Shown here in pieces: positions 53,945 through 64,000 of a stretch of DNA of 64,000 bases (position 1 is the first letter of the stretch; each line of letters starts with the position of its first letter). Made by a program: the position numbers and the translations under genes. Source of the stretch: Guillardia theta CCMP2712 (Eukaryota; Cryptophyceae; Pyrenomonadales; Geminigeraceae); assembly GCF_000315625.1 (NCBI RefSeq), contig NW_005434629.1:68681-132680 (forward strand), given 5' to 3'. The notes below the pieces were generated by a model. The model was not told the DNA's origin and made no database searches. It worked only from the letters and a program-made list of their open reading frames with translations.

Positions 53945-54260
53945 ACAACAAAGGATCCAGTGGGGTGGGGTTACTTAATTGGAGGGGTGGGGATAACTTT
54001 TGAGTACTGCTAAAAACGTTATAAGACTTTCAAAAGGGGGTAGGGGTATACAGAAATTGGGGTGGTATTGTACGGGGGTGGTTTTGGAAGGATGTGGTGG
54101 TTGTTGTAAACTGCAAAGCATTTCACTTGGGGGTACTCGATAAGGTAAAATGGTGGGGTATATGATAGTAAATTAGGGGGTAGGGGTTAAAAAGTAGGGG
54201 TGGGGTGATGTAATCCTTGGGTGTACCCACCCCCTTCGTGAAGGGAAAATGAGGGGTGAG
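53945..54260. repeat. G-rich, strand-biased tract
   Basis: The plus strand has GGGGTGGGGTTAC, GGGGGTAGGGGTAT, GGGGGTGG and GGGGTGGGGTGATG words without genes. Same type as 34.3-35.4 kb. Confidence 0.55.
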
Positions 54261-54339
54261 GTAGGGGTGGAGAAGTTGGGGGATGAGGGTGCAAATGATG
54301 GGCGTCATGGAGGCCGCCATGGTGGAAGGCGGAGGGGAG

Positions 54340-54540
54340 GGGAGGAGGAGACGAAGACAATGGCGGCAACGACGACGGCGGCAACGACGACGACAATGAT
54401 GATGACGAAGAGAACGACGATGATGACGATGATTACGATGATGACGATGATGACCATGTGGTTGTAGATAATGACGATGACGATGACGATGACGATGACG
54501 TTGGCAATGGCGATGGCAATGGTGGTGGTGGTGATAATCT
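54340..54540. repeat. GAC/GAT low-complexity tract
   Basis: Irregular GACGAT/GATGAC repeats with GGCAAC interruptions. No gene is supported in 54261-55192; this tract and the flanking GGA-rich DNA fill it. Confidence 0.85.
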
Positions 54541-55192
54541 TGGTGAAGATAATAATGACCAGAGTACAAGTAGAAGGGAAGATGAGCAGAGGAGAAGAGG
54601 AGGAGAGGAGACCAGAGTTTGAAGAGCACAAACACGAGCAATTTTTAGTTTGTCTGTGCGAAGACTGGGAAGGAGGCGAGCTTTGAGGAGATGAGAGATG
54701 AGGTATTCTTGAAGCAAAGCGATATGAGACAGGTTGGAAGGAAACATCAACAACATGTTGTTCAGATCAGAAGTAGGTAGGAGGAGCGAAGGAGGGTGGC
54801 GGAGTAGGTCCAAACCAAGCCGTGAGCCACTGAGTATGACGATGGTTGTGTTGTGAGGTCAGCTGCCTTATGAAGAGTAGGAGCAGTGTTGGGCGCTAGA
54901 AAACTGCATGCAGGAGAACGGGAAGCTCGATTAACAGCACAGGCAGACGATGATGTGTGGTTGGAAGCAGCTTGTGGTTGGAGGGAGGAGGTTGCGTTAT
55001 TTGTGGTGGATGGGAATAGTGAAACAACACATGTCGAGACTAGATCACTCGAATACTGTCTGTCTTGTCAGTCGTGCCCTGTAGCGCAGTGAAAGTTCCT
55101 TCCCCGTGTTGCCTGCGGCACCTCCACCCTGATCTGTTGCATGTCTAACATGGAGTGAGCAGGGTAAAGACAAGAGGAGGAAAACAAACGCA

Positions 55193-57091
55193 ATGACGAA
55201 AATCATGATGAGGATTTTCCTCGTCATGTGCTGCCTGCTCCTTCAGGCCCATAGCTTCCAAACCTTCACGACGTCATGGCATCGGTCGCGCACTGATCGC
55301 TCGTGCCTCTCCCGCTCCCTCCCCCACCTCCTCCCTGGAGCAGGCGCTCCCAAAGTCGCAGGACGCAGTCAGCTGAGGTCGGTCCGCATGGTCGGAGCGC
55401 TGGAGAGAAACTCTGCGACTGCTTCTCAGCTGTACTCCAGGTGAAGGAGCTGAGAGGAGTTTGCGGGTGGTCTGACGCCTACAGCAGGGACGAGCTGCCC
55501 GAGCTCTTCGACTCGCACGGGAGGCTGGACGCGAAGAAGTTTGTTGGGAAGTTGAGAAACGTTCACGGCCTGTGGGAGCAGATGACGAGGCTCTTCCCTG
55601 ACCATGTTGCGCTCTCCGACCCCCTCCATGGCTTCGGGGACGACATGACGTACAGCCAGGCGTCGGCAGCGATCACGCGCATGGCTGGGTTCTTGCAAGA
55701 GCTCGGGGTGCAGAAGGGAGATAAGATAGCTCTCTTCTCGGAGAACAGCTACAGGTGGAGCCTCGTTGACTCGGCGATCCTTCAGGCTGGCGCTGTAGAC
55801 GTTGTGCGAGGAGCGACTGCGCCTGTGGACGAGCTGAAGTTCATCTACTCGGACAGCGGGAGCAAGGCGTGCGTTGTGGAGAACGTGGAGCTGCTGGAGA
55901 AGCTGGTGAAGCAGGCGAAGCTCGGGACTGAGGTCGAGCCCGAGTTCGTGGTGGTGATGTACCCCAAGGACAAGAGCGGGGAGACGATCAAGAGAGAGGC
56001 TGGGCTGGGCTCAAGCTCGACCCGCGTCGTCACAGTTGACGAGATGCTACAGTCTTCCAGCTCTTACACGCCAGTGTCAGTGGAGGAGGAGGATACAGCG
56101 ACGCTGCTGTACACTAGCGGAACGACAGGGCACCCGAAAGGAGTGGTCCTGACCCATGGGAACCTTCTACACCAGATGCTGGAGAACGTCTACAGCCCTT
56201 CCCTCCCCCTCGAGCCCCTCCCCGGCGACGTTTTCCTCTGCATCCTCCCGTGTTGGCACATCTTCGAGCGCTTTGCCGAGTACTACTCGCTGGTGAGAGG
56301 AGCCAAGTTGGTCTACAGCAGCGTCAAGACCTTCAAGTCAGACCTCCTCCGCCACCGCCCCCACATCCTCGTCGCCGTCCCCCGTCTATACGAGAACGTG
56401 TTCCAAGGCGTCCAGGCCAAGTTTGCAGCAGGGTCGTCACTGCAGCGCATGCTGGTAGCGTTCTTCACTGCGGTAGCAACCAAGAAGATGGAGGCAAAAC
56501 GCTCCCTCCTCAACGCTGCTGCTATCGAGCCGCAGGATCAGCCCGCGTTCCTCCAGCGATCCCCTGCCAAGAAGCTGCTTGACCAGCTCGTCTCCATGCT
56601 CACTGTCTTCCTCCTCGCTCCTTTTGCTGCCATCGGTGACCGTCTCATCTGGTCTAAAGTGAGCTCCTCCTCCTCCTCCTCCTCCTCCTTCTGCTCCTCC
56701 TCCTCCGCCTCCGCCTCCTCCTTCTTCTGCTCCTCCCTCCTCCCCCGCCTCCTTCTAATCCCCCTCCTCCTCCTCCTCTCTCCTCTCCTTTGCTCCCGCT
56801 TCTCCTGCTTCGCAGCCTCTGCGAAGTTTCCCTCACGCTCTTTTATTCTTCCCTTTTTTATGTCTGCTCCTCCCTCCTATCCTCTTCCTCCTTATCCCAT
56901 GCCTCTCCCCTCCTCTCCCCTCCTCTTCCCTCCTCTCCTCTCCTCTCCTCTCCTCTCCTCTCCTCTCCTCTCCTCCTCTCCTCACTCTACACGACGGCTG
57001 ACGCAGCAGCAGGTGCGGGAGGGTCTGGGAGGGAGGATCAAGTGCCTCATCTCAGGGGGAAGCAAACTTCCGACGGCGCTTGACAACTTCT
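55193..57091 (+). CDS. plastid-type long-chain acyl-CoA/acyl-ACP synthetase, truncated by a gap
   Basis: An adenylate-forming enzyme that activates fatty acids through acyl-AMP. Exons are 55193-55440, 55485-56658 and about 57013 to the gap. The first exon encodes MTKIMMRIFLVMCCLLLQAHS followed directly by Phe and a Ser/Arg-rich stretch: a signal peptide plus Phe-led transit peptide, the leader type used for secondary plastids. Enzyme motifs are TLLYTSGTTGHPKGVVLTHG (P-loop), LPCWHIFERFAEYY (gate region), VAVPRLYENV and IKCLISGGSKLP. The pattern resembles plant plastid AAE15/16-type enzymes. The 44-base intron at 55441-55484 is needed to keep frame. About 200 C-terminal residues, including the fatty-acid signature, are missing: they lie in or beyond the N gap. 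Confidence 0.9.
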
Positions 57092-57191
57092 NNNNNNNNN
57101 NNNNNNNNNNNNNNNNNNNNNNNNNNNNNNNNNNNNNNNNNNNNNNNNNNNNNNNNNNNNNNNNNNNNNNNNNNNNNNNNNNNNNNNNNNN
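57092..57191. other. assembly gap of 100 N
   Basis: Exactly 100 N, a customary placeholder for a gap of unknown size. It cuts the acyl-CoA synthetase gene. What follows does not continue that enzyme recognisably. Confidence 0.99.
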
Positions 57192-58743
57192 CTGCTGACA
57201 CTGTGCAAGACTACCAACGGAGACAAGGTCACTTGCGGGTACAAGCTCGCTGTGGAGCTACTGCAGCTCCGACATGCGAGCGGAGGCTGCAAGATGAAGA
57301 TGGTGAGCTCGATTGTATCTCCTCGTCCTCCCTCCCTCCCTCCCTCCCTCCCTCACTCACTCACTCACTCACTCACTCACTCACTCACTCACTCCTTCCC
57401 CGTCTCTCCTCGTCCCTCTTTCTTTATTCTTGCTTGTGTGATTCCTCCCATTCCTTCCTCTTTACCCTCCCTCCCTCCCTCCCTCCCTCCCTCCCTCCCT
57501 CGCCCCATCACTTCTCACTCTTGTGCTCAGATCAGCGAGCTCTTGGGCATGGGTCTCAATGCTGGGAGCGAGTGGCGGGAAGGAAGGGCTCAAGGGTCTT
57601 GCGGGGGTTCGATCCTAGCAGGCACGCTATGGCTGCAGGTACAGCCAATCCTTGTCACGTGGCCGACCCTCTGCCTTCTCCTGTATTGGATGCTTCTCGT
57701 TGCCACCACCTCCTTCCCCTCCTTTTCCCGTGCTTCCTGCTCGCCTCGTCGTTGATCCTCTCGCTGTCCTCCCTGCTCCTTCGATCTCCTACGGCCTCTG
57801 CTTGCACAGCAGCTTGCTGACCTGAGAAGGAGGTGGAAGACGCGGAGAAGCTCGCGCTAGCCGAGAGGCTGATCGAAAAGGGCATGGAGGTAGGACGCTG
57901 CCTGGCCGGCCAGGGCCGGCGAGTGAAGTGACTTTCCTGTCCTTCAGTTAAACTCGGAGAGCATTGAGAGGACGACTGCTGCGAGCACAGGAACCTTCGT
58001 GCTTGCAGGAGCAATGTATCCCCTCCCCTCCTTCCTCCGTGTACCCCTGCTCCTCCTCTTCCCTCCTCCTTCTCCCTCCCCCTCCTCCCTCCTCCTCCTC
58101 CTCCTTGTGACCCTCCGCATTCTCACATTTCCCTCCATGCTGTTGAATCTTCTTCTACAGCAACTGCCCTCGCCTGTCCTCCCAGGCCAAGGCAGACATG
58201 CTCGTCCTGTTTCTTCGGTCGGGGATGAAAGTCGACCAGCCATGGTGAGCAGAAGAGAGTGTGCGACGAGAAGGGAAGGAGCAAGGAAGGAGGGAAGGGA
58301 AGGAGAGGAGGGAAGGAGCAAGGAAAGAGGGAAGGGAAGGAGAGGAGGGAAGGAGCAAGGGAGGAGGGGAGGTAAGGGATCAGTCAGGCAGTCAGGCAGC
58401 AGGTCAAAGGGAGGGGCGAGGAAGGGGCTGAGAGGATGGGAGGGGCGACTCGGTCGACCTGATGCTGCGAACAGCAAGCAAGGGGGGAGGGAGACAAGCA
58501 CGGCACAAATCCTCCTCCCGCGAATTCTCGCGTCCATCCCCGAGCTGAACCTACGAGCTAGGATGGTGCGCTGATGGACCGCACGTGCTTCCTCCTCTAA
58601 CGCTAGCGCAGGCGACGGAAATCTTGGAGAGGGGGGGGAAGGGGCAGCCGGAGGTGGTTGAGAAGCTGAAGGGGCTGCTGGGGGAGGCTGAAGTGGAGGA
58701 GGAGGCGAGGGAGAAGCTGCGACGAGTGCTGGAGGGAGGATGA
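57192..58743 (+). CDS. 3' part of an unidentified multi-exon gene after the gap
   Basis: Likely exons: 57192-57302 (GYKLAVELLQLRHASGG), about 57532-57639 (SELLGMGLNAGSEWREG), about 57828-57888 (EVEDAEKLALAERLIEKGME), about 57949-58014 (SIERTTAASTGTFVLAG), about 58164-58242 (AKADMLVLFLRSGMKVDQPW) and 58612-58743 (ending EEEAREKLRRVLEGG and TGA). Donors and acceptors are mostly GT/AG. The exon content, rich in Leu/Glu helices, is not like the C-terminus of acyl-CoA synthetases. It is therefore probably another gene whose start is lost in the gap. Family not recognised. Confidence 0.5.
57331..57500. repeat. (CCCT)n and (CACT)n tetranucleotide repeats
   Basis: CCCT units at about 57328-57352 and 57464-57500, and CACT units at about 57353-57392, in an intron of the post-gap gene. 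Confidence 0.9.
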
Positions 58744-59073
58744 GGGCTGAGCAAAACAATATTCTTTAATAGATATCGAGCCGTGAGGGACGGGAAGGGC
58801 GCGTAGGTGTAGCAAGTCAACAGAGTGGATAGAGAGGAAAGCGAGGAGGACTGGGGGTCAGAGGAGTGTCGGGTATGATGTAGAGGAAAGGACGAGGAGG
58901 ACGAGGACGAGGACGAGGAGATAAAGAGGACGAGGAATGAATACAAGATGTACATGAAGTTGAAACTCATCATTCGTCTTCCACGCGCGATCTCTTCGCT
59001 TCCCTTTCCTCGTCCTCGGCGGATCTGCCAAAACGGTCACCCCCCAAGCTCCGCCACAGCCTCCTCGTCCAGC
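58744..59073. other. convergent intergenic region
   Basis: The post-gap gene and PRP40 end toward each other here. It contains a GACGAG/GAGGAC low-complexity tract (58880-58935). Nothing else is seen. Confidence 0.5.
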
Positions 59074-62000
59074 TCACATCGAGTTCGCCCGCTTCTCCCT
59101 CTTCTCACGCGCAGGAGAAGCCGATCGTGACCTGAAACGAGAGCAGTGAGGAGGAAGAAGAGGTGGTGATGGTGGTACAATGAAGGGGTCAGGAGAGAGG
59201 GAAGAGGCAAGTCTGCTTCATCTTACCTGTCGTCGTCGTCGTAAAGGTCGTCCTTGCCGATCGCCTCCATGATCTGACCAGCTCACTCTCAGCCACTCGC
59301 GTCCTCCGATCCTCTCCCCACTCTCTCCCTCTCCTGTGACCCCCGCTGTCCTTCCCCTCTCGCCCTCTCCTCCTCCTCCCCCTCCCCTCCTCCATTTTTC
59401 CACCTTGTCAAACAGCTCTGTCCTTTTCTCGTCTGCCACTTCCACCCATGCGCTTCTCTCCCCGCAGACCTTTTCAGCTTCCTGCTCGCCGAGCTCGTCA
59501 GCCTGCTATACCCCACCAGGTCAAGTCACGATCACCTTGTACGTAGCGCCGGCTGCGATCTTGCCTCTCTCGACGTACTTGCTGAGCAACCTCGCAAAGT
59601 CTTTCTCTGCTCGCTTTTGCTTCTTCTCCTTCTTCTCCACCTCCTCCTGCGCCATCTTCTTCTGCAGAGGCACCAACATCAACATCCCCGCGACTGTGCA
59701 AACACGGGTTGGGAGGAGGAGGAGGAAAGGGGAGGAGGAGGAACGGATCTAGAAACAGCAAGGCCAGGTCTCTCACCAGCTCATGGTAGAAGAGCTTGAC
59801 GTGCTCATCAGACACGCCCTTTACAGCCTCGTGAGATCTCATCGCCTGCTCGAACTCCTCGATGGTGCACTTGGAGATGTCCAGCAGCTCCGCGGCCTTG
59901 TAAGCGTCCTTGAGCCTCGGCCTGTCCGCCTTGTACTTGACCAGTAGCTCTTCGATGAAGTCCTCGAACAGCTCCTGTGCCCTCGTCTTGCTCTGCTCCA
60001 CCATCACCAAGAAACGCTCATCCTTGGCCACTGCCTCGTTCTCTCTGAGCTCCTTCCACCTCGTGGTCGCCTTGAGCAGACCTTTCTCGTGGCACTCCTG
60101 CATCAGCGCGTTGAACGCTATCCGCTGCTCCTTCTCTGCAGCCCTCCTCATCTCCTTCTGGACCTCCTTCTCCTCCGCCTCCTTGGTCGCCAGCTCGCCC
60201 ATGTACTCGTCGAACGCGTCCAGCCGGTACTTGTCGTCTCCCTCAAGCGCGAGGTAGCGAGGGTCTTCCTTGATCAGACTCTTCACGTCCGTCCACCGCA
60301 TCTTCGACGTCAGCTCTGGTACTTCGGAGAGAAGGGCACGGAAGTTGGCAAGGTTCTCGCTGCGAGCCGCCTTCAGCTTCTCCTTCTCCTTCTTCTCCAG
60401 CTCAAGGATGTGGTCCTCGAACAGTTCCACCCTCTCCCTCTCGCTCTCGACCTTGCCGAACCGAGGGTCCTTGCTCAAACGATCCTGGATGTCTCTGAAC
60501 CTCGAAGTGTGGGTGATGAAGGAGGACTCTCGCAGCAGGACGTTGAACTCGTCCTTGGCCGTCTTCTTCCTGATCCTCTCCTGGTCCACCCAGTCCCTCT
60601 GCTTCTTAGCGATGAAGTTCTCAAACACGTTCTTCTTCTCGCCCGTGCTCTTGAGAGCTTTGAAGCGAACGTCCAGCTGCAGCTCCGGCAGGACTTCGTT
60701 CCACGTCACCTTGTGGGACGTCACCTTATCGTTGAGCAGACCTTTGAAGTCCTCCATCGCCTCCTCCTTGCTCGCATACTCCTTCCTCGGGAGGTCACAC
60801 ACAGGGTCGGCCTTTGCCTTTTCTTTCTTCGAGGACGCCCTGCTCTCCCTATCGTCCTCTGACTTGCGGTCAAAATCTTTCCCTCCATCTCCTGAAGCCT
60901 CGCCCTTTCGCCCTACACTTCCATCCGCATCGGCCGCTGCTCCCGATGCTCCCTCATCACCGTCGTCGAGCTCGGGAGGGCGGGTCCACTGAGTGGTGTT
61001 GGTGACGGTGTTGTGGTAGTACTTCTTCCCTTCCGGGGTCTGATACTCCTTCCAAACGCTCGCAGACTTTCCTGCCTTCTCCTCCGGGGTCATGAGCTCA
61101 GCCGGTTTCGTCCAGACAGACTGTTTGGTCAGGGAGTTGTAGTAGTACGTCTTTCCGCTCGTCTTGTCCACGTGCTCTGTCCAAGGGCCCATCTGAACCC
61201 CGGAGGAAGTCGTGACTCCGTGCTGGACGGGGGCCTGCAACGGCTCTCAGCCGCGCCCACGAGCTCGCCTGATGGGACTTACCTGAGCAGGAGGATGGTG
61301 CATCATGGGCTGATGCATAGCCTGCGGGTGGTGCATGCCATTCTGAGGCAAGCTCGGCGGCATACCTGGCGGAACCATTCCCGGCGGCTGCACAGGGTTC
61401 AGTGACTACCAGCATCTGCCTCTCCCTTACCTGCCCCATCGGAGGATTCATCGGAGGCATTCCTTGCTGCGGGGGCATGGCCGGCGGCATATGGCCCGGT
61501 TGAGGGCCCGGGTAAGGTGGAGCCGGCATTCCCATCGGAGACTGACCCCTTCCACCGTACATGGGACTCTGCATACCTGGTGGCTGCATTCCTGCTCCCT
61601 GCATACCACCCGACCCTCCGCCTGGTCCTCCCATGCCGCCCGGCCCTCCCATGCCGCCAGGGCCCATGCCGCCCGGTCCACCTGGACCTCCAGGTCCCAT
61701 GCTGCCTGGCCCGCCTGGCCCGCCTGGACCCATACCTCCAGGTCGCATGCCTCCCGGCCCACCAACTGGTCCTCCCATGCCCCCGGGTCCTCCCATGCCC
61801 CCGGGTCCTCCCATGCCCCCGGGTCCTCCCATGCCCCCGGGCCTCATTCCGCCTGGTCCTCCACCTGGGCCCCCCATGGGACCAGGAGGCATACCCGGAC
61901 GTTGCGGCATCATACCTCGCGAGCCCTGCATGGCATTCCTTACTCCCATCAGCATCGCAGTCTGAGACATGGCCAGCAGCTGCTTTGCCTGCATGCTCGG

Positions 62001-62081
62001 GCCCATGCCGCTCAGTGTCCCCATGCCCATGGGATGCTTCATGCCCATTCCGAAGGCATTCGCCATCGCCATCCTCCCCGC

Positions 62082-62121
<40 letters not shown>

Positions 62122-62509
62122 GGATTCATGCCGCCATGTCCTGGCATCATGGACCCTCGAGATGTAGGCGGCATGCCCATCTACAGGCGACGTCAGAGAA
62201 AGTCAACGGGGCGCACATGGAGGAGGAAGCAGCAGCTCTCACCTGCCCTGTGGGCGTCGAATTGGCCTTAGAACCTCCTGCCATCGAGCTTTGCGTCCCT
62301 GGTGTCGATTCTTGGCCGGAGGTTCCCGATGAAAGGGCAGGCGATTCCTGCATAGGGTTTGACGGAACTTCCTCCTCCGTAGCAGCTGATGTCTGCACCT
62401 CCTGTGGCGTCTGATCTGAGGGCGGAGGCTCCTGGGACATAGTGGGCTGCTTTTGCATCCATGCGGGCGTGGTCAATCCTCGACCTCGACCTCTTCCTGC
62501 TCCGTCCAT
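59074..62509 (-). CDS. PRP40: pre-mRNA processing factor PRP40/FBP11, complete
   Basis: PRP40 bridges the 5' splice-site U1 snRNP and branch-point proteins early in splicing. Eight exons close in frame: 62243-62509, 61431-62180, 61283-61387, 59777-61234, 59536-59661, 59404-59502, 59227-59273 and 59074-59131, giving 969 residues. The start MDGAGRGRGRGLTTPAWM fits the family's RGRG and PAWM opening. Exon 2 is Gly/Met/Pro-rich with GMGMGM and MGGPGG repeats. Two WW domains lie at about 391-418 and 436-462 (GKTYYYNSLTKQSVWTKP; GKKYYHNTVTNTTQWTRP). A Lys/Ser linker follows, then about five FF domains (for example VTWNEVLPELQLDVRFKAL and FITHTSRFRDIQDRLSKDPR). The tail is YDDDDRSRSASPAREKREKR, an RS-like end. 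Confidence 0.93.
62080..62126. repeat. coding (GCCCAT)n hexamer, Met-Gly repeat of PRP40
   Basis: About seven copies of GCCCAT on the plus strand encode alternating Met-Gly in PRP40. The nearby 61780-61850 has four 18-base copies, each encoding a GGPGGM hexapeptide. Confidence 0.9.
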
Positions 62510-63119
62510 GGTGAAGGCTCTTTCCTCGAAACGAATCTACCTCCGTCAAGATCAAGGTCGGGTCACTTCATCCTCGCAGAACGTGGCTGTTAGATTTTCT
62601 CTCCTTCAATCCGCTGCTCGTCAACTACTGATATCCACCCGCAAGCTCCCCGCTGGATTCAAACGAACTCTGCCTCGTGCTTCACAGAGCAATGTCCACC
62701 AGCCGCGACCCAAGGGCTTTTTGTGTAGTGATCTAGCCGATCAGCCTGTGGATGAGCGAGGAGAAGAGCGAGGAGGTAGCGGGAGGAGGGGAGGAAGAGG
62801 AGGAGCTGGTAGAACGATCCTCTGAGGAGCGAGGAGGAGAGGCGCGGGGAGGGAGCAGACGTCCACGAGGCATGTTGACTAAAAACATTGACTATATGCC
62901 CCCTCCAATAGATTCCACTCTGACAGCCAAACAAGTAGGGCCATGGTATAATATTTTCTATGTATTATCATAATCAAAATAAGCAAAGTCAATGCATTGA
63001 CTGGCCCCAAGGACTAGCCGGGAGGAGAGCAGGTTTATAGTCAATTTTTTTCAGAGAGATATTGACTACAACCTCCTCTTATTACTCTCCTGATTGTCCT
63101 CGTACTGATCTTTCACTTA
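62510..63119. other. intergenic 5' of PRP40
   Basis: No gene is seen. The first 150 bases should contain the PRP40 promoter. 62755-62860 is GAGGA-rich, and 62870-63119 is AT-rich up to the sharp edge of the next GC island. Confidence 0.5.
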
Positions 63120-64000
63120 ACTTTGAGTAAACGCCACGGTAAGTCCGATCAACTGGCAACGGTCACGGTGCCACCGGGATCGGACCGTGACCGTCGGACG
63201 CCCGGCCCGGCCCGGCCTGCGCGGCAGCGAGCTCCGCCGCCGCCGGCCGGACGGCGGCGGCCGCCCCCGGGCCCGGCGATTGCAGGCAACGTGACCGGTG
63301 TTGAACGGTGACCTCGGCTGGGTGACTGGATACGCGGGCCCCCGGGGCTGGGTGACTGCCCGGCCGGCGGTGGGGAACACTCCGAAGTGACGGTGGTCGG
63401 TCACAGTGGTCACGGAGTCTGGCGGGGCTCATCACGCGCGCAAAGTTTATTAAGTTATTCAGGCGCTTCAGTATAAGTATGGTCACCGTAGGCTCAGTGG
63501 CAGCCGAGCCAACGGGCGGCGCCGAGCCTCGGAGGCTGGCGCGCGGCCACTGCCAGGACTCTAGGGCGGTGTCACCGAGTCCGATACGGTCGGCTGTCAC
63601 GAGCTGAGTCGCGGCGGCGCGCCCGGCCGGGCGCGCGGGCGGTCGGCGACCGCCGTTAAGGTTTTCTTAATCATGCCACACTGCCGCCGGCACTAGGCTG
63701 CAGTGGCGGGCCCGGAAGCTCCGCGGCCACCGGAGGCCACTGGCACCGTGACTCAGGCCCTGGCAAGTGATCATCGGACTCCCGAATTCACCGCCGAGAG
63801 TTGGCAAGCCTGTGAGGCTCCTTCACTGCTCGCGAGCGGCGTGCCACCGGGCCGCCGTTCTTCTGCTCAGTGAGTCAGCCGTTCTGTCCGGGCCGACTCC
63901 GGCGGCGTCACACCATCCCGGACCGTCGGACTCTGAGAGGGCCTGGGGCTTGTAGCCGGTAGATGGACCGCCGTACTCGATTCTCGATGCTCACGGCGAT
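63120..64000. repeat. GC-rich island at the right edge
   Basis: Same vocabulary as the other islands: GGTCACGGTGCCACCGGGAT, GTTGAACGGTGACC, GGGTGACTG, CGGCCGGGCGCG and CACTGACTC-type words. It begins abruptly after AT-rich DNA and runs out of the window. No gene inside. Confidence 0.6.

Noticed and set aside
57590-57650. Possible tRNA because of GGGGTTCGATCCTAG at about 57602
   Set aside because: No matching acceptor stem, D-arm or anticodon arm around it, and it lies in a plausible coding exon.
57944-58759. 271-codon minus-strand frame
   Set aside because: Proline/serine-rich translation of CT-rich intron DNA antisense to phase-consistent plus-strand exons.
60089-60992. Two plus-strand frames over 240 codons
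   Set aside because: Antisense to the PRP40 FF-domain exon, which is strongly supported.
61464-62414. 316-codon plus-strand frame rich in His/Ser/Arg
   Set aside because: Antisense shadow of the PRP40 Met/Gly-rich exon.

Overview
The window is eukaryotic nuclear DNA. Most genes are split by short spliceosomal introns (44 to about 110 bases, GT-AG, one GC-AG). There are no operons, rRNA genes or bacterial signals. Non-coding DNA is full of GGA/TCC and (AGGAGC)n microsatellites. Two genes encode bipartite plastid leaders: an acyl-CoA synthetase with a signal peptide followed by Phe, and a small protein with a Tat-like lumen leader. Together with the gene structure this points to an alga with a secondary plastid. 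A cryptophyte such as Guillardia theta is my best guess, with moderate confidence and by inference only.

Layout, left to right. At 1-3.6 kb lies a minus-strand pyruvate kinase with nine coherent exons and open ends. The next 5 kb are gene-poor. At 8.5-11.5 kb are two minus-strand paralogues of a helix-turn-helix protein whose first 232 coding bases are almost identical. At 14.4-16.2 kb is an intronless Zn2Cys6 plus PAS-like regulator. At 17-21 kb are an unidentified plus-strand gene and a minus-strand beta-propeller gene. At 22-24.5 kb is a Zn2Cys6 plus PHD-finger protein. At 25-28 kb is a Trm11-like tRNA methyltransferase, followed by a PDZ-domain gene. At 30.5-32.7 kb is a Crinkler/RHS-type effector-like gene (signal peptide, coiled coil, P-loop NTPase, restriction-endonuclease-fold nuclease) broken by one in-frame amber codon. 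At 33-35.5 kb are GC-rich and G-rich repeats, followed by a CENP-B/psq-type DNA-binding protein.

From 37 kb on housekeeping genes return: beta-NAC (BTF3), a small unknown gene, an acidic protein and a Gln/Pro-rich protein. At 46.4-48.2 kb is a second Zn2Cys6 plus PAS-like gene, paralogous to the one at 14.4 kb. Then come a Nudix ADP-sugar diphosphatase, an RRS1-like ribosome-biogenesis gene, a plastid lumen candidate, the plastid-type acyl-CoA synthetase cut by a 100-N gap, an unidentified gene 3' of the gap, and a complete eight-exon PRP40/FBP11 splicing factor.

Two patterns stand out. First, the accessory DNA-binding and effector genes lie in the middle of the window. They are bordered by GC-rich islands built from recurring GTGAC/GTCAC, TTGAACGG and GCCGGGCC words, which look like a diverged dispersed repeat. 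Second, three fungal-type Zn2Cys6 proteins occur within 34 kb, two of them sharing a PAS-like C-terminal region. Exon boundaries were derived by hand from frame continuity and GT/AG signals. They are reliable where whole chains close in frame (PRP40, BTF3, the 46-48 kb regulator, most of pyruvate kinase, the PHD gene up to its PHD finger) and approximate elsewhere.
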